Shown piece after piece: positions 6,026 to 14,337 of a DNA stretch of 26,810 bases. The notes under the pieces are model-generated. The model had not been told where the DNA came from and searched no databases. It worked only from the letters and a program-made list of their open reading frames with translations. Each line of letters starts with the position of its first letter. Within the stretch, counting starts at the first letter, position 1. Position numbers and translations under genes: made by a program. This DNA comes from Clostridiales bacterium (lineage in GTDB: Bacteria > Bacillota > Clostridia > Peptostreptococcales > Anaerovoracaceae). The stretch is from the NCBI GenBank assembly GCA_012735285.1, contig JAAYHT010000093.1, forward strand, positions 1 through 26,810, in the 5' to 3' direction.

Positions 6026-8944
6026 TTGAATAAAAAGAGGCTAGGTATTGGGATTATAATAATTGTTATATTAATCCTTATAACTGTATTTGGATCGGCT
6101 TTAGGATTCATTACAGATTATCTATGGTTCCGAGAATTGGGATATACGGGGGTGTTTTTCAAGAAGTTATTCACACAGTTTAAACTGGGTATCCCATCCT
6201 TTATCATACTTACCATATTAACTTATATATACCAGATGGCTCTTAAAAGGAGCTATTATAAAAGAGTTAGCACTATAGACTATGCATCCGTTAGCGAGAA
6301 GACTATAAATCGTATTGCATTAGCTATAAGTGCTGTGTTTGGAATATTAGTTACACTGGCTACAGTTGTAAGGCTTTGGTTTGATGTACTGAGATTTGCT
6401 AATAGTACAGATTTCAACATAGCTGATCCAATCTTTAATTTAGACATATCTTTTTATGTTTTCAAGCTAGAATTAATCACCCAAATTAATCAAATAGTCA
6501 TTGTAATAGTTGTAGCCTTTTTAATTGTGACCTTTATCTTCTTTTCAATACTGCTTTCAACTAGAAGGCCTAAGATTTTTGATCAGGGTCCTTCGGAGTT
6601 TGGAGAAGACGGACAGCGCTATACAGGCAATTACAGCGGATTTGGTGTATTCGGGGATGCTTTAAATCAGATGTTTAGAGGTTTTGAGCCTGGCTTTGGC
6701 GGCGGCGGAAGCAGGATAGATAAAAACAATATGAAGGAGCTTGCAGTAATTGCATCCCGACAGTTTAAGATACTTGGCGTAGTATTTTTCTTAATGCTTG
6801 CCGTTAATTTCTGGTTGAAACAATATACCCTGCTATATACCTCGAGCAGAGGTGTGTTATATGGTGCAGGGTTTACTGATATAAATGTCACCCTTTGGGT
6901 ATATCGTGCACTAGTTGTTTTAGCTGTTATAGGAGCCTTTACCTTTGTAAGAGGTTTTCAAAAGAAGAATCTTAGAACGATATTGACCATACCTTTAATT
7001 ATGATAATTGTTTCTGTTATAGGCACTGGTGCAGCTAATGTTGTTCAGAACTTGATAGTATCACCTGATGAAATCAGGAAGGAATACAGCTATCTTGAGA
7101 ATAATATTAAATATACTCAGTATGCATATAACCTCCATGAAATCACAGAAAAAGAGTTCAGTGCCTCAAATACACTTACCAATGAAGACATTCAAAACAA
7201 CATGGGCACTATTTCAAATATCAGGATAAATGACTATGAGCCTGCAGAAAAGTTCTACAACCAGGCCCAGAGTATACGTGCATATTATCAGTTCAACGAT
7301 GTGGATGTGGACCGCTATATGGTAAACGGTGAATACACCCAGGTATTCTTGTCGGCAAGGGAAATCGATGAGTCAAAGATTATAGATCAGCCCTGGCTGG
7401 CTAAGCATCTTAAGTATACTCACGGCTATGGAATAACCCTTTCAAGGGTTGATAAGGTAACAGAAAGCGGGCAGCCGGACCTTTTAATTGACAGCATACC
7501 ACCTATTTCAAGGGTAGATGAAATACAGATTGAAAGACCCGAAATCTACTTTGGTGAATTAACCAACAATTATATTATTGTAAATACCGATGAATTGGAA
7601 TTCGACTATCCAAGCGGCGATATCAACGTTTATACCACATATGAAGGAAATGCGGGTATTAATTTAAACCATATTAACAGAATTTTGTTTGCTCTACGTG
7701 AGCAGAGCTTAAAAATTTTGGTATCAAGCAATATTAATAGTGATTCCAAGATCATCATAAGGCGTAACATTATGGATAGGGTAAATACTATAGCACCTTT
7801 CTTAAGCTACGACTCAGACCCCTATATAGTAGCTGAAGATGGAAAACTGTATTGGATGCTTGATGCCTATACCTATAGCAATAAGTATCCCTATTCTGAG
7901 CCCTTTAATAATGAAAATGGGATTAACTATATTAGAAACTCAGTTAAGGTAGTAATAGATGCTTACAACGGTGACACTAATTTCTACCTTGTGGACGATC
8001 AGGATCCTATAGCAAACACCCTGCAGAAGATCTATCCAGAACTGTTTAAGGATTTTGAAGAGATGCCCGAGTCATTGCAAAAGCATATTAGATATCCTAA
8101 TATGTTGTTCACGATTCAGGCTCACATATATGCAAAATACCATATGGATGATGTGGAAGTATTCTACCAGGCTGAGGATAAATGGGAGATTTCTAAAGAA
8201 ATGTACGGCATGGAAGAAATACAGATGACACCAAACTACTATATTATGAAACTCCCGGGAGAAGAGGAAATAGAATTTATCAATTCAATCCCTTATACAC
8301 CTGTAGGGAAGAAGAATATGAATGCTCTATTGATAGCAAGAAACGATGGAGAGCACTATGGACAGCTGGTACTTTACAGACTGCCAAAATCAAAGATCAT
8401 TTACGGACCTATGCAGGTTGAAGGGTTTATAGACCAGAACACTGAGATCTCTAAAGAATTCACCCTTTGGAACTCAGCGGGTTCTAGTTATACCAGAGGT
8501 AATATGTTTGTAATACCGATAGAAGACTCCCTAGTCTATGTTGAACCTATATACCTGGAGGCAACAAGCGGAAGCTTGCCTGAAGTTAAGAGGGTCATTA
8601 TCTACTACAACAACAGAATAGCTTATGAACCAACCCTAGCTGATGCACTGGATGTTATGTTTGGTACCGGTGCAGGAGCTGGTCTGAATGGTGATATTGA
8701 AGAGCCTGGCGGGCAAGTTGGAGAAGAAGATGATGTGGTAGATACTATTGATGATCTGATCCTCAAAGCTGTAGAGGCCTACAACAAGGCAAAGGATGCT
8801 CAGCAGCAGGGCGATTGGGCTTCCTATGGAAGGTATCTAAAGGACCTTGAATCCTACTTGAATGAGCTTAGCGGAGGAGCAGGGCAAGCAGCCCCCGAGA
8901 CGGTAGAAGTTGACCCAGATATAATCGAAGGAGTCGTAAATTAA
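6026..8944 (+). CDS. UPF0182 family large membrane protein
   Basis: A 972-residue protein of the UPF0182 family. About seven membrane segments lie in the first ~345 residues (near 6-27, 48-66, 92-115, 155-180, 245-265, 285-305, 318-343), with the family's FITDYLWFRELGYTGVF after the first. A large external domain (about 350-880) contains ENNIKYTQYAYNL and KYPYSEPFNN, typical of the family. The C-terminal tail (about 880-972) is acidic with a helical segment (AYNKAKDAQQQGDWASYGRYLKDLE, about 920-945). The start is TTG 6026, preceded by AAAGGGTGAT, only 21 bp after the PEPCK stop. UPF0182 proteins have no established function. Co-transcription with the zinc-ribbon membrane protein suggests an envelope role for those two; the enzyme between them does not obviously fit. 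Confidence 0.9.
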   Translation: MNKKRLGIGIIIIVILILITVFGSALGFITDYLWFRELGYTGVFFKKLFTQFKLGIPSFIILTILTYIYQMALKRSYYKRVSTIDYASVSEKTINRIALAISAVFGILVTLATVVRLWFDVLRFANSTDFNIADPIFNLDISFYVFKLELITQINQIVIVIVVAFLIVTFIFFSILLSTRRPKIFDQGPSEFGEDGQRYTGNYSGFGVFGDALNQMFRGFEPGFGGGGSRIDKNNMKELAVIASRQFKILGVVFFLMLAVNFWLKQYTLLYTSSRGVLYGAGFTDINVTLWVYRALVVLAVIGAFTFVRGFQKKNLRTILTIPLIMIIVSVIGTGAANVVQNLIVSPDEIRKEYSYLENNIKYTQYAYNLHEITEKEFSASNTLTNEDIQNNMGTISNIRINDYEPAEKFYNQAQSIRAYYQFNDVDVDRYMVNGEYTQVFLSAREIDESKIIDQPWLAKHLKYTHGYGITLSRVDKVTESGQPDLLIDSIPPISRVDEIQIERPEIYFGELTNNYIIVNTDELEFDYPSGDINVYTTYEGNAGINLNHINRILFALREQSLKILVSSNINSDSKIIIRRNIMDRVNTIAPFLSYDSDPYIVAEDGKLYWMLDAYTYSNKYPYSEPFNNENGINYIRNSVKVVIDAYNGDTNFYLVDDQDPIANTLQKIYPELFKDFEEMPESLQKHIRYPNMLFTIQAHIYAKYHMDDVEVFYQAEDKWEISKEMYGMEEIQMTPNYYIMKLPGEEEIEFINSIPYTPVGKKNMNALLIARNDGEHYGQLVLYRLPKSKIIYGPMQVEGFIDQNTEISKEFTLWNSAGSSYTRGNMFVIPIEDSLVYVEPIYLEATSGSLPEVKRVIIYYNNRIAYEPTLADALDVMFGTGAGAGLNGDIEEPGGQVGEEDDVVDTIDDLILKAVEAYNKAKDAQQQGDWASYGRYLKDLESYLNELSGGAGQAAPETVEVDPDIIEGVVN

Positions 8945-8974
8945 TAAGGCTAATTGATGATAATATAAGGGTTG

Positions 8975-8999
8975 TAGGTGTCGGGTAAACTGACACCTA
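8975..8999 (+). terminator. Hairpin after the UPF0182 gene
   Basis: TAGGTGTC (8975-8982) pairs with GACACCTA (8992-8999) around a 9-base loop, 30 bp after the UPF0182 stop. Only a weak T-rich stretch follows, so it is a probable but imperfect terminator. Confidence 0.5.
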
Positions 9000-9005
9000 T
9001 AATTC

Positions 9006-9035
9006 TTTACAAGTAAAATACAATAGTGATATACT
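9006..9035 (+). promoter_or_regulatory. Candidate promoter for glutamine synthetase
   Basis: TTTACA (9006-9011), 18 bp, TATACT (9030-9035). The transcript would start near 9042, about 20 bp before the preferred ATG at 9063. I see no TnrA/GlnR-type operator here. Confidence 0.5.
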
Positions 9036-9062
9036 TAGAATGTTGAAAAGGAGGGCATGTTT

Positions 9063-10967
9063 ATGATTCTGGACAAAATGCTGTTTACTATACCTGCTGA
9101 TGCACATAGTAAAGAAGAGATAACAGAAATATTGAAAAAACACCCAGAAGTAAAGTTTGTCTCATTCGTAGGTGTGGATATTGGCGGACACGACACCGAT
9201 GAGAAAATTCCCGTAAAATTATTTATAGAAGAAATGGATAGGTTTTTCCAGCAGGGTGTCCAGACAGACGGTTCTAGTGTAGTATTGCCCCGCATTGCGA
9301 CACTTAACAATGCCAAGGTTGATATAATCCCAGACTTAGATGTTAATTGGTATGTAGATTATAATTTAAAACATATAGGAGATGACGGTACACCTGTAGG
9401 AACCTTGAGAATACCTTCTTCACTATTTCACAACGATACTGAAGAAGTAGGTTCCCGCTATATTCTCAAAAAAGCCGCAGAAGTTTTTAGAAAAGAACTG
9501 CTTGATTTGATAAAAGAAAATCCCTATGTGTTGGAATATACGGAGATTAATTCAGTAGACGAGATTGAAAGAATTGTTATGACAGGTGCCACTGAGCTTG
9601 AGTTCTGGGTTAAAACACCTGAAGATAAGGCTGACAGGCAGCAGCTTTCCACATCCCAGGAACTCAAGGAGCAATACTGGCAGAGAACAAGAGGACCTGT
9701 GAGAACAGCCTTGGAAATGTCCCTGATTTTCTTAGATAAATATGGATTCGGAGTAGAGATGGGACATTAGGAAGTAGGGGGAATCAAGGCCAAATTCGGC
9801 AACTCAGGCCGCTACGACCATATAATGGAGCAGCTTGAAATAGACTGGAAATACAGTACATTACTACAAGCTGCTGATAATGAATTGCAAATAAAATATA
9901 TTATCAAAGATATATTCAGATTAAACGGCTTAGATGTAACCTTTATGGCAAAACCTATAGAAGGGGTATCAGGTAACGGAAAGCATACCCATATAGGTGT
10001 GGCTGCTAAACTGAAGGACGGAAGAACTGTAAATCTGTTTACGCCAAAAGATATTAAAAGCCATTTCTTGACGCCCATAGGTTTTGGCGCAATGATGGGT
10101 ATATTGAAAAACTACGAGATCATGAACCCATTTATTGCATCTACTAATGATGCTCTGAATCGATTAAAACCCGGCTTTGAGGCACCGGTCTGCATAGTAA
10201 CATCCTTAGGCCACAGTATTGAGAATCCATCGAGAAATAGGACAGTTTTGCTGGGCTTGGTAAGAGAGGAAGAGGATCCTCTTTCTACAAGGTTTGAGCT
10301 GCGTTCACCAAATCCCAAGAGCAACACATATCTGGTATTGGCCACAGCCTACCTTACTATGCTGGATGGGATTAAAGCTGTATTAAGGGCTAAGAAGACT
10401 TCTCCGGAACTTGAAAGAGCCTTATCAAAGGAATACGGTGAAGAAGTCTTCTATTTAGAAAAAGACAGGGCTTACAGGAGCGAAGAGAATGTCTATGAGG
10501 CCTTTACGCAGGAAGAGCGCAACAAATACTTTGGTATTCCTCCCGCAACTGTTTGGGAAAGCGTGAGTGCATTTGAAAAATATCCTGATAAACTAAAGGT
10601 GCTTATGCAGGATGGTGTGTTTACTGACCTTATACTATCGTCATATAAGCAGGCCATAATCGATCTGTGGGCAATGGAGTTGCATAACAGGATAATACCT
10701 AATACAATGGAATTTGTAAGAGAGTGTAAAAAATGCCATGATGATCATGACTGCACCGACATGGATTTACTAAACTGGAGTAAAATCCAGAATTTAAGGA
10801 AATACTTGGGGCAGGATAAGATAGATAAGAAGTCTCTACTGACTAGGATAAAGAATGCCCTTGATGATGGGGACTATGAGACTGCATCTAAGCTGCAAAA
10901 AGAGATGCAGGAAAAAGTAGAGCTATTAGTTCAGATATATACTGATTACAAGAATAATTTACTATAA
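9063..10967 (+). pseudogene. glnA: Glutamine synthetase (long ~634-residue form), interrupted by an in-frame TAG
   Basis: Frames 9063-9770 and 9825-10967 are one reading frame broken by TAG at 9768-9770. The product would make glutamine from glutamate, ammonia and ATP. Visible motifs: GATELEFWV with metal-binding E178 and E180, GH-stop-EVGGIKAKF, MEQLEIDWKYS, FMAKPIEGVSGNGKHTHIGVA (glutamate/ATP site), and LEPxNR-like IENPSRNRTVLLGLV, with FELRSPNPKSNTYL near the C-terminal active-site Arg region. The ~100 last residues are a helical extension found in this long clostridial form. The stop replaces what I recall as Lys in GHKEVGG, one codon before the Glu that aligns with E. coli GS E212; AAG to TAG is one change. 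ATG 9063 is preferred over ATG 9057 because AAGGAGGG ends at 9055, 7 bp away. No ribosome site precedes ATG 9825, so independent translation of the second half is unlikely. Confidence 0.88.
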
Positions 10968-10988
10968 TACTCTAGAAAGGTAGTTACT

Positions 10989-12266
10989 ATGTTAGATATT
11001 AAGTTGATAAGAGAAGATTTTGATCGTGTTGAAGAGGCTATCAAATCAAGAGGACAGGGTGACTATGATATTGGATTGGTAAAGGAGTTGGATTCCAGGA
11101 GAAGAGACCTGCTTGCCGATTTGGAGAGCAAGAGAAACAAGCAGAAAACCGATTCCAAGCAGATTCCCAAGCTTAAGAAAGAAGGCAAAGACGTAACTGC
11201 CCTGATGGCAGAAATGAAGTCCTTGTCTGAGGATATTAAAAGGCTAGAAGACGAAGTAGGTGAAGTTGAACAGAATTTAAAGGATCTTCTTTTAAATATT
11301 CCTAATACTCCACACAGCTCAGTCCCAATAGGTAGCAGTGATGAGGATAATGTTGAAGTAAGAAGATGGGGAGAGCCCAGGGAATTTGATTTCCCACATA
11401 AGGCACACTGGGAAGTTGGGACAGATTTAGATATCCTAGATTTTGAAAGGGCATCAAAGATTACAGGCACACGCTTTACTGTTTACAAGGGACTGGGAGC
11501 TAGGTTAGAACGTTCTGTTATGAACTTTATGCTGGACCTTCATACAGGAAAACATGGCTATGAAGAGGTTCTGCCTCCCTTCATGGTAAACCGTGATTCT
11601 ATGATTGGTACAGGTCAGCTTCCCAAGTTCGAAGAGGATATGTTTCATGTTCCTGCTAAGGACTTCTTCCTGATCCCCACTGCCGAAGTGCCTGTTACGA
11701 ATTTGAGAATGAACGAAATTATCGACGGAGAGGAGCTGCCTATTTACTATACAGCCTATACTCCCTGTTTCCGCAAGGAAGCAGGTTCAGCAGGAAGGGA
11801 TACAAGGGGCCTGATTCGTCAGCATCAATTCAACAAGGTTGAACTTGTTAAGCTGACTAAGCCTGAAGAGTCTTACGAGGAGCTTGAATCCTTGACCGCT
11901 GCTGCTGAAGAAGTCTTAAAGCTACTTGAACTTCCTTATAGGGTAGTAAAGCTTTGTACGGGAGACCTTGGCTTCAGCTCAGCTATGACATACGATATTG
12001 AAGTATGGATGCCAAGCTATGGCAGATATGTAGAGATTTCATCCTGCAGTAATTTCGAAAGCTACCAGGCAAGAAGGGCTAATATCCGCTTCAGAAGGGA
12101 AAAGGGCAGCAAGCCTGAATTTGTGCATACATTGAATGGATCAGGATTGGCTATAGGTAGAACAACAGCAGCCATACTTGAAAACTATCAACAGGCTGAT
12201 GGTTCAGTTATCGTACCTGAAGTGCTGAGAGCTTATATGGGTGTTGAGAAAATAGAGAAAAAATAG
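10989..12266 (+). CDS. serS: Seryl-tRNA synthetase
   Basis: A 425-residue class II synthetase that charges tRNA-Ser (and tRNA-Sec where present) with serine. The N-terminal MLDIKLIREDFDRVEEAI leads into the long antiparallel coiled-coil arm (about residues 27-100, rich in K, E, L) that grips the tRNA variable arm. Motif 2 is CFRKEAGSAGRDTRGLIRQH followed by QFNKVEL. Motif 3 is LNGSGLAIGRTTAAILENYQ. Length is normal for bacteria and no key residue is missing. A serS T-box is not evident in the 21-bp gap after the glutamine synthetase gene, so it may be read through from that promoter. DUF951 follows at 13 bp. Confidence 0.97.
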   Translation: MLDIKLIREDFDRVEEAIKSRGQGDYDIGLVKELDSRRRDLLADLESKRNKQKTDSKQIPKLKKEGKDVTALMAEMKSLSEDIKRLEDEVGEVEQNLKDLLLNIPNTPHSSVPIGSSDEDNVEVRRWGEPREFDFPHKAHWEVGTDLDILDFERASKITGTRFTVYKGLGARLERSVMNFMLDLHTGKHGYEEVLPPFMVNRDSMIGTGQLPKFEEDMFHVPAKDFFLIPTAEVPVTNLRMNEIIDGEELPIYYTAYTPCFRKEAGSAGRDTRGLIRQHQFNKVELVKLTKPEESYEELESLTAAAEEVLKLLELPYRVVKLCTGDLGFSSAMTYDIEVWMPSYGRYVEISSCSNFESYQARRANIRFRREKGSKPEFVHTLNGSGLAIGRTTAAILENYQQADGSVIVPEVLRAYMGVEKIEKK

Positions 12267-12279
12267 TTGGAGGTTCCTT

Positions 12280-12471
12280 ATGCCTTTAAAAATAAATGTA
12301 GGGGATATAGTTGAACTTAAGAAGAAACATCCTTGCGGTGGAAATACATTTATTGTAAGGCGGGCGGGCATGGATTTTCGTCTGGAATGTACAACTTGTA
12401 ATACACAAGTTTGGTTGCCAAGACCCAAGCTTGAAAAAAGGGTTAAAAAAATTATAGAAAATAGTGATTGA
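12280..12471 (+). CDS. DUF951 domain-containing protein
   Basis: A 63-residue protein matching DUF951: MPLKINVGDIVELKKKHPCGG start, then RRAGMDFRLECTTC and LPRPKLEKRVKKI. The Cys pair ECTTC plus C18 of HPCG may bind metal. It is small, basic and highly conserved in Firmicutes; its function is not established, though an RNA- or nucleotide-binding role is often supposed. The start has a clear GGAGG site and lies 13 bp after serS, which is a common neighbour. Its TGA stop (12469-12471) overlaps the -35 box of the leucine operon promoter. Confidence 0.93.
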   Translation: MPLKINVGDIVELKKKHPCGGNTFIVRRAGMDFRLECTTCNTQVWLPRPKLEKRVKKIIENSD

Positions 12472-12496
12472 CAAAAGCAAAAATCTTTCATATACT
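12468..12496 (+). promoter_or_regulatory. leuACDB promoter
   Basis: A perfect TTGACA (12468-12473), 17 bp, TATACT (12491-12496). The -35 box overlaps the TGA stop of DUF951. Transcription would start near 12503, just before the T-box stem I. Confidence 0.88.
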
Positions 12497-12502
12497 GTTG
12501 GC

Positions 12503-12766
12503 AATATATCTTAAATGCAGTGACGGAGTTTTAATTGATTAAAAACAGCGTTACAGAGAGTCGGCGTTGCTGGAAGGCCGATACGCTATAATCAGTTATT
12601 CTCGCTCCCGAGCAGAACCCCTGAAAATTGCAGTAAGGGGTTACGGCAGACACCGTTATCAAAGTCAAGGGTTTGATTGAACCTGTTGAGCTGATCGGGT
12701 ATTCCGGTAATCAGGGTGGTACCGCGGTATATTATCGTCCCTGGAGTAAAAACTCCGGGGTTTTTT
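12503..12766 (+). promoter_or_regulatory. T-box riboswitch leader, Leu-specific (CTC specifier)
   Basis: The conserved T-box AGGGTGGTACCGCG lies at 12713-12726 and the AGAGAG/GTCGG stem I elements at about 12556-12568. An intrinsic terminator (stem 12739-12747 with 12752-12760, then six T) ends the leader. I place the specifier codon CTC (Leu) at 12601-12603: it is followed by a purine and then CTCC (12605-12608), which can pair with GGAG (12525-12528) to close the specifier loop. ATT (Ile) just before it is a less likely alternative. Uncharged tRNA-Leu would pair with CTC and with the T-box bulge, stabilise the antiterminator and switch on leuACDB. The motif is seen; the tRNA identity is inferred. 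Confidence 0.93.
12739..12766 (+). terminator. T-box regulated terminator
   Basis: A 9-bp stem (12739-12747 with 12752-12760, one G-T pair), a 4-base loop, then six T. Its left arm competes with the antiterminator that contains the T-box sequence. Confidence 0.9.
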
Positions 12767-12807
12767 ATTTCCCTCGGAGTGAAAAAATTAATTTGGAGGA
12801 AATAAAA

Positions 12808-14337
12808 ATGAGTAAGATGATTAAAATTTTTGACACAACTTTAAGAGACGGCGAACAGTCGCCAGGTTGTAGCATGAATTTAAAAGAAAAGATAGAGATG
12901 GCAAGGCAGCTAGAGAGAATGAGGGTTGACATCATAGAAGCAGGATTTGCAATTTCATCTCCGGGAGATTTTCAATCTGTAAAAACAATAGCTGAGACTG
13001 TAAAGGAATGTAAGGTTGCAAGCCTAGCAAGGGCAACCAAAGAGGATATCGACAGAGCATGGGAAGCTGTTAAAAATGCTGAACAGCCTGTTATCCACAC
13101 CTTTATTGCAACCTCGCCTATTCATATGGAATACAAACTTAAGATGACCCCAGAGGAAGTATATGAGCAATCTGTGGAAATGGTGAAATATGCGAAGAAA
13201 TATTGCAGCGATATTGAATTTTCAGCAGAAGACGCCACAAGAAGCGATCCTGAGTTCCTGGCTAAACTCTTTGATGGAGTAATAAGGGCCGGCGCAACGA
13301 CTATTAATATACCAGATACAGTAGGCTATACTGTTCCTGATGAATTCTATGAGTTTTTAATGAAGATCAAGGAAAACTGTCCTGCATTGGAAAATGTAAA
13401 TATGTCTGTACACTGCCATAATGACTTAGGGCTTGCTGTTGCAAATTCAATTGTTGCAATAAAGGCTGGCGCAAATCAGATAGAATGTACTATTAATGGT
13501 ATTGGAGAGCGGGCAGGAAACGCTGCCATGGAAGAGATAGTCATGGCTTTGAAGACCAGAAAAGATGTTTTAAATGCTGATACAAGAATTGTTACAACAG
13601 AGATAGCAAGGGCATCAAGACTGTTAACACGTATCACGGGTGTTAAGGTACAGCCTAACAAGGCAATAGTGGGACAGAATGCCTTTGCCCACGAATCAGG
13701 AATCCACCAGCATGGAGTTTTACAGAACAAGGCCCCATATGAAATTATGACCCCAGAATCAGTAGGCTTATCCGTAGACAATATAGTCCTTGGCAAGCAT
13801 TCTGGAAAGCATGCGTTTAGGGAAAAGGTAAAAGAACTTGGCTTTGAGATGAGCGAAAAGGAAATTGAAGAAGCCTTCCAGAAATTTAAAGTTATTGCAG
13901 ACAAGAAAAAGACTGTATACGATAGGGATATAGAAGAACTTATAAGCAAAGAGGCAATGCAGGTCCCCAAGACCTTCCAGGTTCACAGTTATGTTATAAA
14001 CTGCGGAAACAGCATTACCTCAACAGCGGTTGTAAACTTAACTAAGGATTCAAAACCCGTAGAAGAGGTTGCCAGAGGGGACGGTCCTATCGATGCCGCA
14101 TTTAAGGCTATTGAAAAGATCGTAGGCGTAGATATTAAACTTGAGGACTATCAACTCAACTCAGTAACAGAGGGCATGGATGCTCTTGGAGATGCGGTAG
14201 TAAAGATCAGATTTAACGGTAAAGTCTATTCAGGAAGGGGACTTTCAACGGACATCATCGAGGCCAGTATCCACGCATACGTTAATGCTGTGAACAAGAT
14301 GTATTATGATAAGAGAAGTGAAAAGGAAGTGAATTAA
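12808..14337 (+). CDS. leuA: 2-isopropylmalate synthase
   Basis: A 509-residue enzyme joining acetyl-CoA and 2-oxoisovalerate, the first step of leucine synthesis. FDTTLRDGEQSPG at the N-terminus is the HMGL-like catalytic signature (metal Asp and Arg), and HCHNDLGLAVANS carries the metal His pair. Residues about 390-509 form the LeuA allosteric domain that senses leucine, so the enzyme should be feedback inhibited. The true start is ATG 12808 after TTGGAGGAAAT; the open frame extends upstream to 12673, but that part lies inside the T-box RNA and is not coding. The stop TAA abuts the ATG of leuC. Confidence 0.97.
   Translation: MSKMIKIFDTTLRDGEQSPGCSMNLKEKIEMARQLERMRVDIIEAGFAISSPGDFQSVKTIAETVKECKVASLARATKEDIDRAWEAVKNAEQPVIHTFIATSPIHMEYKLKMTPEEVYEQSVEMVKYAKKYCSDIEFSAEDATRSDPEFLAKLFDGVIRAGATTINIPDTVGYTVPDEFYEFLMKIKENCPALENVNMSVHCHNDLGLAVANSIVAIKAGANQIECTINGIGERAGNAAMEEIVMALKTRKDVLNADTRIVTTEIARASRLLTRITGVKVQPNKAIVGQNAFAHESGIHQHGVLQNKAPYEIMTPESVGLSVDNIVLGKHSGKHAFREKVKELGFEMSEKEIEEAFQKFKVIADKKKTVYDRDIEELISKEAMQVPKTFQVHSYVINCGNSITSTAVVNLTKDSKPVEEVARGDGPIDAAFKAIEKIVGVDIKLEDYQLNSVTEGMDALGDAVVKIRFNGKVYSGRGLSTDIIEASIHAYVNAVNKMYYDKRSEKEVN

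Noticed and set aside
12673..12807. 45-codon N-terminal extension of leuA
   Set aside because: It lies inside the T-box RNA and its terminator, and the ATG at 12808 has a strong ribosome site; the extension has no LeuA similarity.
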